From Streptococcus mitis (GTDB lineage Bacteria; Bacillota; Bacilli; Lactobacillales; Streptococcaceae): 64,000 nucleotides of DNA. Location of the stretch: assembly GCF_005144795.1 (NCBI RefSeq), contig NZ_SWFJ01000004.1, positions 62,001 to 126,000 of the forward strand. The letters are read 5' to 3'. The notes below the pieces were generated by a model that was not told the DNA's origin, did no database searches, and saw only the letters and a program-made list of their open reading frames with translations. The position numbers and the translations under genes are program-made. Below are positions 1 to 5,901 of this stretch, in pieces. Positions within the stretch are counted from its first letter, which is position 1. Each line of letters begins with the position of its first letter.

Positions 1-1559
1 GTATTTGTTGACATATAGCCACCTCTCTTGAAATAGAACCAAGAGCCACCTAGTTTCATCCATTCACTATTCGCATAAGAGCCACCTTCCTTCAAATAGA
101 ACCATGAACCATAATATGAATCATAAACCCACTCTTTTTCAGCCATCTTACCATCAGACTTCAGATAATACGAATCTTGAAACTGATTAGAAACAGGCTT
201 ACCATTCAAATAATAATACCACGAACCATTTTCCTTAACCCATCCATTCTTACTTGAAGAAGGTTTACTTTGATTTTGAGAAGGTTTGCTCGGTTTATTC
301 ATATCTTGTTTCTGAGAAGGTTTATTCGATTTATCCTTGTCTTGTTTTTGAGCAGGATTAGATGGCTTAGCAGGACTTATATTTTGTTTTTCCTTATCCT
401 TCTTAGCTTTTTCTTGCTTCTCCTTCTCTTCTTCAGATTTTAAGCTATCAATCTCCTTCACAATTTTATTGTAATCATTATAGGCTGTTTGTAACTTCTC
501 GTACTTACCTTTTTCATCTTGTAATTCTTTTGATTTTTTAGCTAAAGTTGCTTGTCGATTGCCTTCTGTTGTATTTGACGGACTAGAAGTGTTAAAAACG
601 CTCTTTGTTGCTTTAGATAAATCTTCATTAGAAACTTTAATATAACTAATTCCTAATCCATCTTTTAAATAATGAAGTGAAACTCCAAGATACTCATTCT
701 GATAAGTAGTTCCATAATTTACACCAGCAATAGATTGAGCATGAAGAAATTCTGAACCATTATATAGAAATTCTAGTATAGAATAATGAATCCATTGTTT
801 CATTTCAGCTTTAGTCATTTCACTTGAACCACCACTTAAAGCAAAGTAGTTTTCATAGTACTGACCACCATATTCGCTTACTTCATCTTTCTTGCTAGAA
901 GTAGGCAAGCCATATTCTCTAGCTACATCATTGATACCTTTTACATAGTGCCAATCATAAATACTTCTATTTGCTTCAAGAACTTTTTTTGAAAGTTTAT
1001 CAGAAAAATCAATAGATGAATTAGCTAATGAAACCTGGGGCATTCCCATCTGTCTACGAACTTGATTAAGCATATCTAAAGCAAAGTAATTCAATTCAAC
1101 TACAACTTCTTTAGGAAGGTTGTTGATATCATAAACTTCTACTTGATCTGAAGCGCTAGAAATAAAATTCTCTTCTTGATAACGTAATTTACTGCTTTCT
1201 GACTTCAAAATTTGTTCTGCTCGATCTCTTTCAGCATCACTTTTATCATAATTGAAATAATCTTTAAGAGCCTTTGCATACTCAGCACTTACTTTAATCG
1301 TATTCTTTTCTGAATAAGGTACATTTAACTGAGCTACTTGTTGTTCTAATTCTTTTATCTTGTTTTCACTTTCCTTCAAAGAATACCAGCGACCACTAAC
1401 TTCAAAACCACTATCACCATTCTTCTTAGCAAGTTCATTTCTTTGATTATCCAATTCTTTAATCTTAGATTGTCTTGCAGAATCAGCATGAACAACACTA
1501 CAACTAAACGCAAGCAAAGTTGCAGTTGAAATCAACGCAAACGACCTTTTGAAATTCAT
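1..1559 (-). CDS. Choline-binding surface protein with SEC10/PgrA-like domain (C-terminus beyond window)
   Basis: Reading leftward from ATG 1559 (ribosome site AAAGGGGAT), at least 519 codons are open to the window edge. Seen: an N-terminal signal peptide ending near SCSVVHADS (residue ~26), a charged coiled-coil segment (~30-70), a central region (~110-330) with ALDMLNQVRRQMGMP and IYDWHYVKGIND that resembles the SEC10/PgrA surface-exclusion family with its CAP-like fold, a second Lys/Glu-rich coil, a Pro/Lys/Ser/Gln repeat linker (~390-440), then choline-binding repeats such as GWVKENGSWYYYLNG and GSWFYFKRGG. Choline-binding repeats anchor proteins to phosphocholine on teichoic acids, so it should sit on the cell surface. 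It lies only 35 bases after the zinc-ribbon gene with no terminator between, so it may be co-transcribed with the regulator operon upstream. Substrate unknown. Confidence 0.85.
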   Translation of the reverse strand, partial: MNFKRSFALISTATLLAFSCSVVHADSARQSKIKELDNQRNELAKKNGDSGFEVSGRWYSLKESENKIKELEQQVAQLNVPYSEKNTIKVSAEYAKALKDYFNYDKSDAERDRAEQILKSESSKLRYQEENFISSASDQVEVYDINNLPKEVVVELNYFALDMLNQVRRQMGMPQVSLANSSIDFSDKLSKKVLEANRSIYDWHYVKGINDVAREYGLPTSSKKDEVSEYGGQYYENYFALSGGSSEMTKAEMKQWIHYSILEFLYNGSEFLHAQSIAGVNYGTTYQNEYLGVSLHYLKDGLGISYIKVSNEDLSKATKSVFNTSSPSNTTEGNRQATLAKKSKELQDEKGKYEKLQTAYNDYNKIVKEIDSLKSEEEKEKQEKAKKDKEKQNISPAKPSNPAQKQDKDKSNKPSQKQDMNKPSKPSQNQSKPSSSKNGWVKENGSWYYYLNGKPVSNQFQDSYYLKSDGKMAEKEWVYDSYYGSWFYLKEGGSYANSEWMKLGGSWFYFKRGGYMSTN

Positions 1560-1594
1560 TATAAAATCCCCTTTTAACAATATTATTTATTTTA

Positions 1595-1804
1595 TTATAC
1601 TATATCTTCCAATTCAATCATTTTTGAACCACAATTTTCACATCTATATTTATTCCAGCAATTCTTAACAACTAAATCATCATACATATCACTGTTATCT
1701 TCAGGACTTCCATCAAGATTAACTCTAAAATATGAAAAACCTGACATCTTTTGCTTCATAACCGCAACAGTTCCACCACATTTTTTACAAGGATAAAATT
1801 TCAT
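1595..1804 (-). CDS. Small zinc-ribbon-like protein, 69 aa
   Basis: Two CxxC pairs are visible, CKKCGG near residue 6 and CENCGS near residue 55, which is the usual arrangement of a zinc ribbon. The ATG follows a good ribosome site (AAGGAG-like, GAAGGAGTG). It is the fourth gene of a leftward set (membrane peptide, XRE regulator, unknown protein, this one) with a 15-base gap to the gene before it and 35 bases to the choline-binding protein after it. No family recognised; zinc binding is inferred from cysteine spacing only. Confidence 0.6.
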   Translation of the reverse strand: MKFYPCKKCGGTVAVMKQKMSGFSYFRVNLDGSPEDNSDMYDDLVVKNCWNKYRCENCGSKMIELEDIV

Positions 1805-1819
1805 ATAATCACTCCTTCT

Positions 1820-2104
1820 TTAATACTCAATAATCACCCCATCTTCTCTGAAATGACTATACGTTCTTTCAATTTTAGAAATTATCTTACTGTAATAACT
1901 ACGAGTCAACTGACCGACACCATACAATTGATAATACAAATCATCACAACATTGCTTTGATGATACATAGACATCAGCACCATTTTTTACATGAGCATAG
2001 ATTTTCAAATTCCAGCAGAATCGACTATAGATTCGATTATACTCTTTTATAATCCATTCTTCTGAATATGTCCTTAACCCCTCTTTATAACCATACTCTT
2101 CGAT
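1820..2104 (-). CDS. Unknown protein, about 94 aa, start codon uncertain (ATC or lost ATG)
   Basis: The frame stays open without a stop from 2128 down to 1820. The only conventional start is TTG at 2008, which has no ribosome site and would leave 116 bases after the regulator gene. Upstream, an AGAGGTG ribosome site (2112-2118) sits 7 bases before ATC at 2104 followed by GAAGAGTATGG, giving a protein of about 94 residues beginning EEYGYKEGLRTYSEEW. This position is where a start is expected, so either the rare start ATC is used or an ATG has mutated by one base. The product is rich in Tyr, Glu and Lys with no recognised domain. It is probably co-transcribed with the XRE gene 20 bases upstream and the zinc-ribbon gene 15 bases downstream. 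Confidence 0.45.
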   Translation of the reverse strand: MEEYGYKEGLRTYSEEWIIKEYNRIYSRFCWNLKIYAHVKNGADVYVSSKQCCDDLYYQLYGVGQLTRSYYSKIISKIERTYSHFREDGVIIEY

Positions 2105-2124
2105 TTTAACACACCTCTCTCCTA

Positions 2125-2535
2125 CTAATCAATCTTCTCAACTAGGTCAAGTAAGAATCGCTTCACTTCACTCTTATAAACATACTTAGTCTTATCATCA
2201 GCAAAGCGAATAGTTTCTTCATAACTTTTCCCTTTAGTCAACATTGTTACCAATCCATGAGAAAATTGATGATGACACCCTAGATTATCTAAGTCCTTTG
2301 TTGACAAAACTTCTTCACGCTTCACAGTAAATTTTTCATCAACATTAATAAAATCATCTATCGCACAGTTATAATACTTTGCTAACTTGTAAAGTTTATC
2401 AATGCCAGGCTCACGTTCTCCACTTTCATAGCGTTTATATGCTTTCTTTTGGATACCTAGATAATTTGCTAAATCATCTTCCGACTTATTATTCTTCTCT
2501 CGATACAAACGAAGTCCCATTGACACATTCAACAT
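2125..2535 (-). CDS. XRE-family HTH transcriptional regulator, 136 aa
   Basis: Residues 5-60 form a Cro/C1-type helix-turn-helix: LRLYREKNNKSEDDLANYLG then KAYKRYESGEREPGIDKLYK, with the typical final part YKLAKYYNCAIDDFI. The remaining ~75 residues have no recognised domain. The ATG has a ribosome site (GAGGAAAAGGAT). It follows a 50-residue membrane peptide by 15 bases and precedes an unknown gene by 20 bases. The perfect 12-base inverted repeat around the upstream promoter (2730-2787) is a plausible operator for autoregulation; this is inference. Confidence 0.88.
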   Translation of the reverse strand: MLNVSMGLRLYREKNNKSEDDLANYLGIQKKAYKRYESGEREPGIDKLYKLAKYYNCAIDDFINVDEKFTVKREEVLSTKDLDNLGCHHQFSHGLVTMLTKGKSYEETIRFADDKTKYVYKSEVKRFLLDLVEKID

Positions 2536-2550
2536 AAATCCTTTTCCTCT

Positions 2551-2703
2551 CTACTTTAATGTGATAATCGCAAAAAAAACCACAAACAACACAAATACAA
2601 ACAGAATTATCAAATGACTAAACATCCAATAAATCAAAAACATCATCAAAATAAGCATAGACAATAGCATTCCAACTCTTACTAAGTAGATCCAAATATC
2701 CAT
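2551..2703 (-). CDS. Small membrane protein, 50 aa
   Basis: ATG at 2703 preceded by AAGAGGAAAG, stop TAG at 2551. The product is very hydrophobic: MDIWIYLVRVGMLLSMLILM continues into a second hydrophobic run after FSHL, with a Lys as the last residue, consistent with one or two membrane segments. It is first in the leftward operon, 15 bases before the XRE gene. No family recognised. The ribosome site, position and composition make it a likely real gene even though it is short. Confidence 0.6.
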   Translation of the reverse strand: MDIWIYLVRVGMLLSMLILMMFLIYWMFSHLIILFVFVLFVVFFAIITLK

Positions 2704-2729
2704 CTTTCCTCTTTTCTATTCTCTACTCA

Positions 2730-2787
2730 TATTGTTAGTTTACATAAAAGAATACTTTCTTATATTCCCTTGTGAAAACTAACAATA
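2730..2787. promoter_or_regulatory. Divergent promoter region bounded by a perfect 12-bp inverted repeat
   Basis: TATTGTTAGTTT (2730-2741) and AAACTAACAATA (2776-2787) are exact inverted copies 34 bases apart. Between or overlapping them are a leftward promoter TTCACA-N16-TATTCT (2776 to 2749) for the regulator operon and a rightward promoter TTTACA-N16-TATATT (2739-2766). The repeat looks like an operator for the XRE protein encoded just downstream. Confidence 0.55.
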
Positions 2788-2864
2788 CTTTCAATTCTTA
2801 TCAGGACAAAACCTGTTTTATAAAAATTAAATGATTGTTAATTTTGTTTTTTGAGTAAAATTAA

Positions 2865-2892
2865 AAAGGCTTATATTTCAAAGCCTTTTCTT
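2865..2892. terminator. Intrinsic terminator
   Basis: Stem AAAAAGGCTT / AAGCCTTTT with a short AT loop, followed on the plus strand by TCTTTTT; the minus strand also ends in a T-rich tract. On the plus strand it would end a transcript of about 120 bases started at the rightward promoter near 2766, which has no evident reading frame. Confidence 0.7.
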
Positions 2893-3180
2893 TTTACTCT
2901 TTCTTTGTATGCTCTTATCTTCGCACACTTTCAGCTTCTCAGCCTACTACCTTCGCCAAGGTCACAAATTTAAGGATAACTCAATATCCCCTCTTTCTTA
3001 CCCAAAGGCATTAGCAAGATTTTACTCTTACACACCGACCATACAATAAAGCCTCACTATCTCACTCTAGCTACCTCTTCAAAGTATCATTGACTGCTCC
3101 ACAGCCGTCAGTTCCCTTTTCTTATCTACTAAGGTGAAAGGACGAAAAACCCAACGTGAACTTTACAAACTCTAAACTCC
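2893..3180. other. Gene-free stretch
   Basis: No reading frame with a start and ribosome site is visible here on either strand. Base use is more mixed and pyrimidine-rich on the plus strand than in its neighbours, and short open runs without starts exist, so it may be decayed coding sequence. Nothing recognisable. Confidence 0.4.
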
Positions 3181-3215
3181 TTGCCAACCACATTTACTTA
3201 TGGTATAATAATACC
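3181..3215 (+). promoter_or_regulatory. Promoter with palindrome over the -10
   Basis: TTGCCA (3181-3186), 17-base spacer, TATAAT (3204-3209). The palindrome GGTATAATAATACC (3202-3215) covers the -10, the same design as at 4562-4578, suggesting repression by an HTH protein. It would drive the small hydrophobic reading frame at 3316. Confidence 0.55.
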
Positions 3216-3315
3216 GTATATAAAACAAAAAACAAAATATCGTAAACAGCTTAGTAAGATGGAAACACACTTTGCTGGATTTTTGTGTTCAAAAAATATT
3301 AGAAAAGAGAACATT

Positions 3316-3465
3316 ATGACTGAAATCATTACTAAAACAATATCCATCATTTACAATATTGTGAAGTTGTTAATCCGTCTTTACATTAAATCTTTTGACT
3401 CAAATCCATATTTGACAACCTTTTGTACAATATTCATCATTATACGTTATCTATGCTTTCCATAG
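3316..3465 (+). CDS. Possible small hydrophobic peptide, 49 aa
   Basis: ATG at 3316 with a weak ribosome site (AGAAAAGAG). An in-frame ATG at 3259 would give 68 residues. Two hydrophobic stretches are visible, IYNIVKLLIRLYI and LTTFCTIFIIIRYLCF. A consensus-like promoter lies at 3181-3209. No family recognised; could be a membrane peptide, a toxin-like peptide or a chance frame. Confidence 0.3.
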   Translation: MTEIITKTISIIYNIVKLLIRLYIKSFDSNPYLTTFCTIFIIIRYLCFP

Positions 3466-3511
3466 TATTACTAAAAAAGTCAGTAAAGAGTTTAGAATCT
3501 ATAAAGTTTTG

Positions 3512-3649
3512 TAGATACATTTCATGGAATCTAGTTAGTAGATGTGACTGAGTTTAAGAAAGTCAAAATAAAGGTCACACGTAAGCACGTAACTGAGAAA
3601 GGGTTCTTCTCAAAATTGAAAAACAACTAGACTCCATGAAATATACCTA
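3512..3649 (-). repeat. 26-bp inverted repeat with 86-base loop, pairs fully as minus-strand RNA
   Basis: Arms 3512-3537 and 3624-3649 share the core ATTTCATGGA. They differ at four positions, and each difference becomes a G-U pair if the minus strand is transcribed, whereas it is an A-C mismatch in plus-strand RNA. The loop holds a smaller hairpin near 3594-3611 (TGAGAA / TTCTCA) and a direct repeat of CACGTAA (3578-3591). Role unknown. Confidence 0.55.
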
Positions 3650-3663
3650 CAATCAAGCAAGTC

Positions 3664-3692
3664 TTGACATTTTCCCAAAATTCACGTATAAT
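3664..3692 (+). promoter_or_regulatory. Perfect consensus sigma-70 promoter
   Basis: TTGACA (3664-3669), spacer of exactly 17 bases, TATAAT (3687-3692). Expected start near 3699. Confidence 0.8.
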
Positions 3693-3698
3693 TAAATT

Positions 3699-3755
3699 GC
3701 TAAATTTTTATATTCGTGTTTGGTCAGTGTCTATCATTGCCTGACACGTTTTTTT
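3699..3755 (+). ncRNA. Candidate small RNA or attenuated leader, about 57 nt
   Basis: Transcript expected from the consensus promoter at 3664-3692 and ended by a hairpin (3715-3748: CGTG, then TTGGTCAGTG, loop, CATTGCCTGA, CACG) and seven Ts. No start codon with a ribosome site inside. Either a stand-alone small RNA or the attenuated leader of the gene at 4011. Confidence 0.5.
3715..3755 (+). terminator. Intrinsic terminator of the short transcript
   Basis: About 14 base pairs with one bulge and one mismatch, a five-base loop, then TTTTTTT (3749-3755). Confidence 0.7.
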
Positions 3756-4010
3756 ATTTAATTTTCAAAGACCAATAACTACTATCGTTAGTTAGAGAAA
3801 ATACCTTATATCTGTTATCACTTTTCAAAAGAAATCACTCAATCATTTACTTGAAACAAAACTCATATTTGCAAACTATTGATTATTCTTCTTTAAAGTT
3901 TTAGATACAGATAGGTCCCACTCTAGCTAGCTTTAATAGCTCTAGCAGTACAACCAACTCGCACTTGATTGTACTAAAGAACCATTAAATTAAATAAAGG
4001 AATCTATATT

Positions 4011-4244
4011 ATGGCAAAGAGTAAACTTCACCCTTTCGTCCTCCAAGGAAACCATCTCAAAGATGACTTCAATTCCCATAACAGAAATTGTTATCAAGAA
4101 AATGGAAAGAAAGTTACAAAGAGGAAAGTTGATAAAGCTAAAAATATGGACAAGGCTTTCAAGACCCGCTCGAAAGGAAAATTGACTATCCTAATTCCTG
4201 TCCGCAAAGGAAACGAGATTATCTTTCCTAGTCGAACAAAATAG
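4011..4244 (+). CDS. Small basic protein of unknown function, 77 aa
   Basis: ATG at 4011 follows AAAGGAATC at a good distance. The product is strongly basic (many Lys/Arg, e.g. KKVTKRKVDKAKNMDKAFK), without membrane segments or cysteine pairs, suggesting nucleic-acid binding. The last 17 bases overlap the 3' end of the convergent gene at 4228-4509. Not recognised. It may be transcribed from the attenuated promoter at 3664. Confidence 0.5.
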   Translation: MAKSKLHPFVLQGNHLKDDFNSHNRNCYQENGKKVTKRKVDKAKNMDKAFKTRSKGKLTILIPVRKGNEIIFPSRTK

Positions 4245-4509
4245 TCTCAAAGTCAATGTAATCTTCAGACGGAACTTCATTTATCTCCTCGTCTAACTTC
4301 AACAAAACTTTTCCTAGCGCTTGACGATACATCAATGAAACACGTTCAATATCATTTAGACGAATTTCCGAGAGTCCCTGCATATCATACTTATCTCTAA
4401 GACTTTCTACCATTTCAAGATTATCTTCACAAATTCTTGAAATATCTGAAATAAACGAGAACATTTGTAATTTTGTTTTTTCTTTATTTGAGAAAGTTGA
4501 CTGTTCCAT
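4228..4509 (-). CDS. Unknown protein, 93 aa, divergent from XRE regulator
   Basis: ATG at 4509 follows GAGGAGTAGAGA. The product is acidic and mostly helical by composition (ends SEDYIDFETILFD); no domain recognised. It is transcribed from a promoter that is the mirror image of the promoter of the XRE gene at 4621, so its expression should be tied to that regulator. A helper protein of a mobile element is possible but not shown. Confidence 0.6.
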   Translation of the reverse strand: MEQSTFSNKEKTKLQMFSFISDISRICEDNLEMVESLRDKYDMQGLSEIRLNDIERVSLMYRQALGKVLLKLDEEINEVPSEDYIDFETILFD

Positions 4510-4540
4510 TCTCTACTCCTCATTTATTTTATGAAAGGTA

Positions 4541-4599
4541 TTGACTTAACAGCTTTTAATCTGTATTATTATAATACAACTTTTTATCTGTTTTGTCAA
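4541..4599. promoter_or_regulatory. Mirror-symmetric divergent promoters sharing one palindromic operator
   Basis: Rightward: TTGACT (4541-4546), 17 bases, TATTAT (4564-4569). Leftward: TTGACA (4599-4594), 17 bases, TATTAT (4576-4571). Both -10 boxes lie inside the perfect palindrome TGTATTATTATAATACA (4562-4578), centred on T4570, and every box is equidistant from that centre. The XRE protein encoded at 4621 is the obvious candidate binder. Confidence 0.75.
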
Positions 4600-4620
4600 C
4601 AGGGTTTTTAAAACTTTTTT

Positions 4621-4923
4621 ATGTTTTCTAAAAATTTAAAAGAATTAAGATTGAAAGCCAATCTTACTCAAGCACAAATTGCTCAAGAGTTGGATATTAC
4701 TCAACAATCCTATCAAAAATGGGAAAGCGGTAAAAGCAAACCAACCCTTAACACCCTTGAAATGTTTTCTGATTTCTTTGGGGTTTCTATCGAAGAACTT
4801 CTATCTGATGGGACTGTTCGTATCGAATCAATCCTCAACGCTGATAAAATCTCTTACAAGAACCAACTACTATCAGATGAAACCGTTGAACTTATTAAGA
4901 AAACTATAAAAGATTCATTATAG
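4621..4923 (+). CDS. XRE-family HTH regulator, 100 aa
   Basis: Residues 5-60 are a Cro/C1 helix-turn-helix: LKELRLKANLTQAQIAQELD, then QQSYQKWESGKSKPTLNTLE, FFGVSIEELL. The C-terminal 40 residues are helical and probably for dimerisation. The ATG has no strong ribosome site (T-rich leader), so translation may be weak. It faces the unknown gene at 4228-4509 across the shared palindrome. It resembles the second regulator at 5033 in its first 25 residues, so the two may be paralogues with different operators. Confidence 0.85.
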   Translation: MFSKNLKELRLKANLTQAQIAQELDITQQSYQKWESGKSKPTLNTLEMFSDFFGVSIEELLSDGTVRIESILNADKISYKNQLLSDETVELIKKTIKDSL

Positions 4924-4939
4924 CTGTTTTTGTTTTATC

Positions 4940-4986
4940 GCTATCAGCTATATTTATATTATATAGCTATTAGCTATTTTTGTCAA
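4940..4986. promoter_or_regulatory. Operator and leftward consensus promoter in front of the ImmR-like gene
   Basis: Inverted repeat GCTATCAGCTATA (4940-4952) / TATAGCTATTAGC (4962-4974), 11 of 13 matching. A leftward promoter TTGACA (4986-4981), 17 bases, TATAAT (4963-4958) is perfect. Rightward -10 candidates (TATATT 4955-4960) have only weak -35 matches such as TTGTTT (4930-4935). The strong promoter points back into the 3' end of the XRE gene at 4621-4923. Confidence 0.6.
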
Positions 4987-5032
4987 CACTTTTTTTGAAA
5001 AAATTTATTTTTTTATTTAGAAAGGAACTCTT

Positions 5033-5365
5033 ATGTTTTCTGAACGACTAAAAGAACTAAGAAAAAACAAGGGCTATACTCAAAAAGAAATTGCTCAAGA
5101 GTTAAATATAGCCCAATCAAGTTACGCGGATTGGGAACGAAACAAGAAAAAACCTACTCAAGAAAAACTAACCTTGATAGCTGACTTTTTCAAGGTTTCT
5201 ACTGATTACTTACTAGGTCAAACCAATATTCCAAATTCAACTCTTGAAGCTGACATCGACACAGCTATTGATAACTCAGTCGCTTATGATGGTACACCAA
5301 TCACAGATAACGACCGTGAAATTATCAAAGACTTCCTAAAAGACTATTTTGCAAACAAAAAATAA
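5033..5365 (+). CDS. ImmR-like XRE-family repressor, 110 aa
   Basis: Residues 4-60 form the helix-turn-helix (LKELRKNKGYTQKEIAQELN, YADWERNKKKPTQEKLTLIA, FKVSTDYLLG). ATG follows AGAAAGGAAC. The next gene starts 3 bases after its stop and encodes an HExxH protein, the arrangement of ImmR-ImmA in ICEBs1 and of related phage and element switches, where ImmR represses excision genes and is destroyed by ImmA after DNA damage. Length is close to that family. An operator-like repeat lies upstream. Confidence 0.85.
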   Translation: MFSERLKELRKNKGYTQKEIAQELNIAQSSYADWERNKKKPTQEKLTLIADFFKVSTDYLLGQTNIPNSTLEADIDTAIDNSVAYDGTPITDNDREIIKDFLKDYFANKK

Positions 5366-5367
5366 GT

Positions 5368-5793
5368 ATGAACCTAAATAAAGTTATAAAAGAGATAGAA
5401 CAATTAAATTGTAAAGTGATCACTCTTAACAACTTATCAAGTAAAGGTAGATATGTACTTGTAAATAACCAGCACTTTATTTTTCTTCGTTCCGACACAA
5501 GCGATATTGAAAAAATAAATGTACTTCTTCATGAAAAACACCATTTAATCAATGATGATTGCAACAATTCACTTTCTCAAATTGATACTTTTAAAAGTCA
5601 CATTGAAAACAACAGTGAAAAAGGACGAATCCTTGATTTTATGAGTTTAGTGAATAGTGAATATCCAATAGATGAACACTTCAACTATCAAGACTACCTT
5701 AAAAATGCCGACATTCCAGCAAGCTATGAAAACTACGTTAAAGAAATAGCTACACATTTTTATAATGAAAACAAAAAAAATAACATTATCTAA
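5368..5793 (+). CDS. ImmA-like (IrrE/ImmA family) metallopeptidase, 141 aa
   Basis: The zinc-protease signature is visible: INVLLHEKHHLIN near residue 55, i.e. HExxH, which in ImmA cleaves the partner repressor. The spacing of 3 bases to the repressor gene implies co-expression. The C-terminal part (IDEHFNYQDYL, ETA-like region KEIATHFYNENKK) is Asn/Lys rich. Followed directly by a terminator. The pairing with an HTH gene supports the role; the cleavage itself is inferred from the family. Confidence 0.75.
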   Translation: MNLNKVIKEIEQLNCKVITLNNLSSKGRYVLVNNQHFIFLRSDTSDIEKINVLLHEKHHLINDDCNNSLSQIDTFKSHIENNSEKGRILDFMSLVNSEYPIDEHFNYQDYLKNADIPASYENYVKEIATHFYNENKKNNII

Positions 5794-5812
5794 TGATAGT
5801 GTTATTTTTTCT
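5779..5812 (+). terminator. Terminator of the immR-immA pair
   Basis: AATAACATTATC / GATAGTGTTATT hairpin followed by TTTTTC; it overlaps the stop codon of the metallopeptidase gene. Confidence 0.75.
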
Positions 5813-5901
5813 ATTTCCGAACAAATTTTAAATACCTGGTTGCCCATTTTGACCTAAAAAACGAATCAAATATCCAGGAACATTTAATTTTTCTTCGCTT
5901 T

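Larger units (their letters stand above)
3466..4010. other. Gene-free stretch with structured RNA signals
   Basis: Contains a 26-bp imperfect inverted repeat (3512-3537 / 3624-3649), a consensus promoter (3664-3692) with a terminator only about 25 bases after its start point, and a weaker AGTACAA/TTGTACT hairpin (3948-3976). No credible reading frame. Confidence 0.6.

Noticed and set aside
2893..3180. Possible decayed replication or coding sequence
   Set aside because: Short open runs without starts exist, but no motif of a known replication or other protein could be recognised.
3181..3465. 94-codon frame starting with TTG at 3181
   Set aside because: That TTG is the promoter -35 (TTGCCA), so translation cannot start there; only the part from 3259 or 3316 is considered.
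3699..3755. Cia-dependent small RNA
   Set aside because: The TTTAAG direct repeats that define CiaR promoters are absent near 3664.
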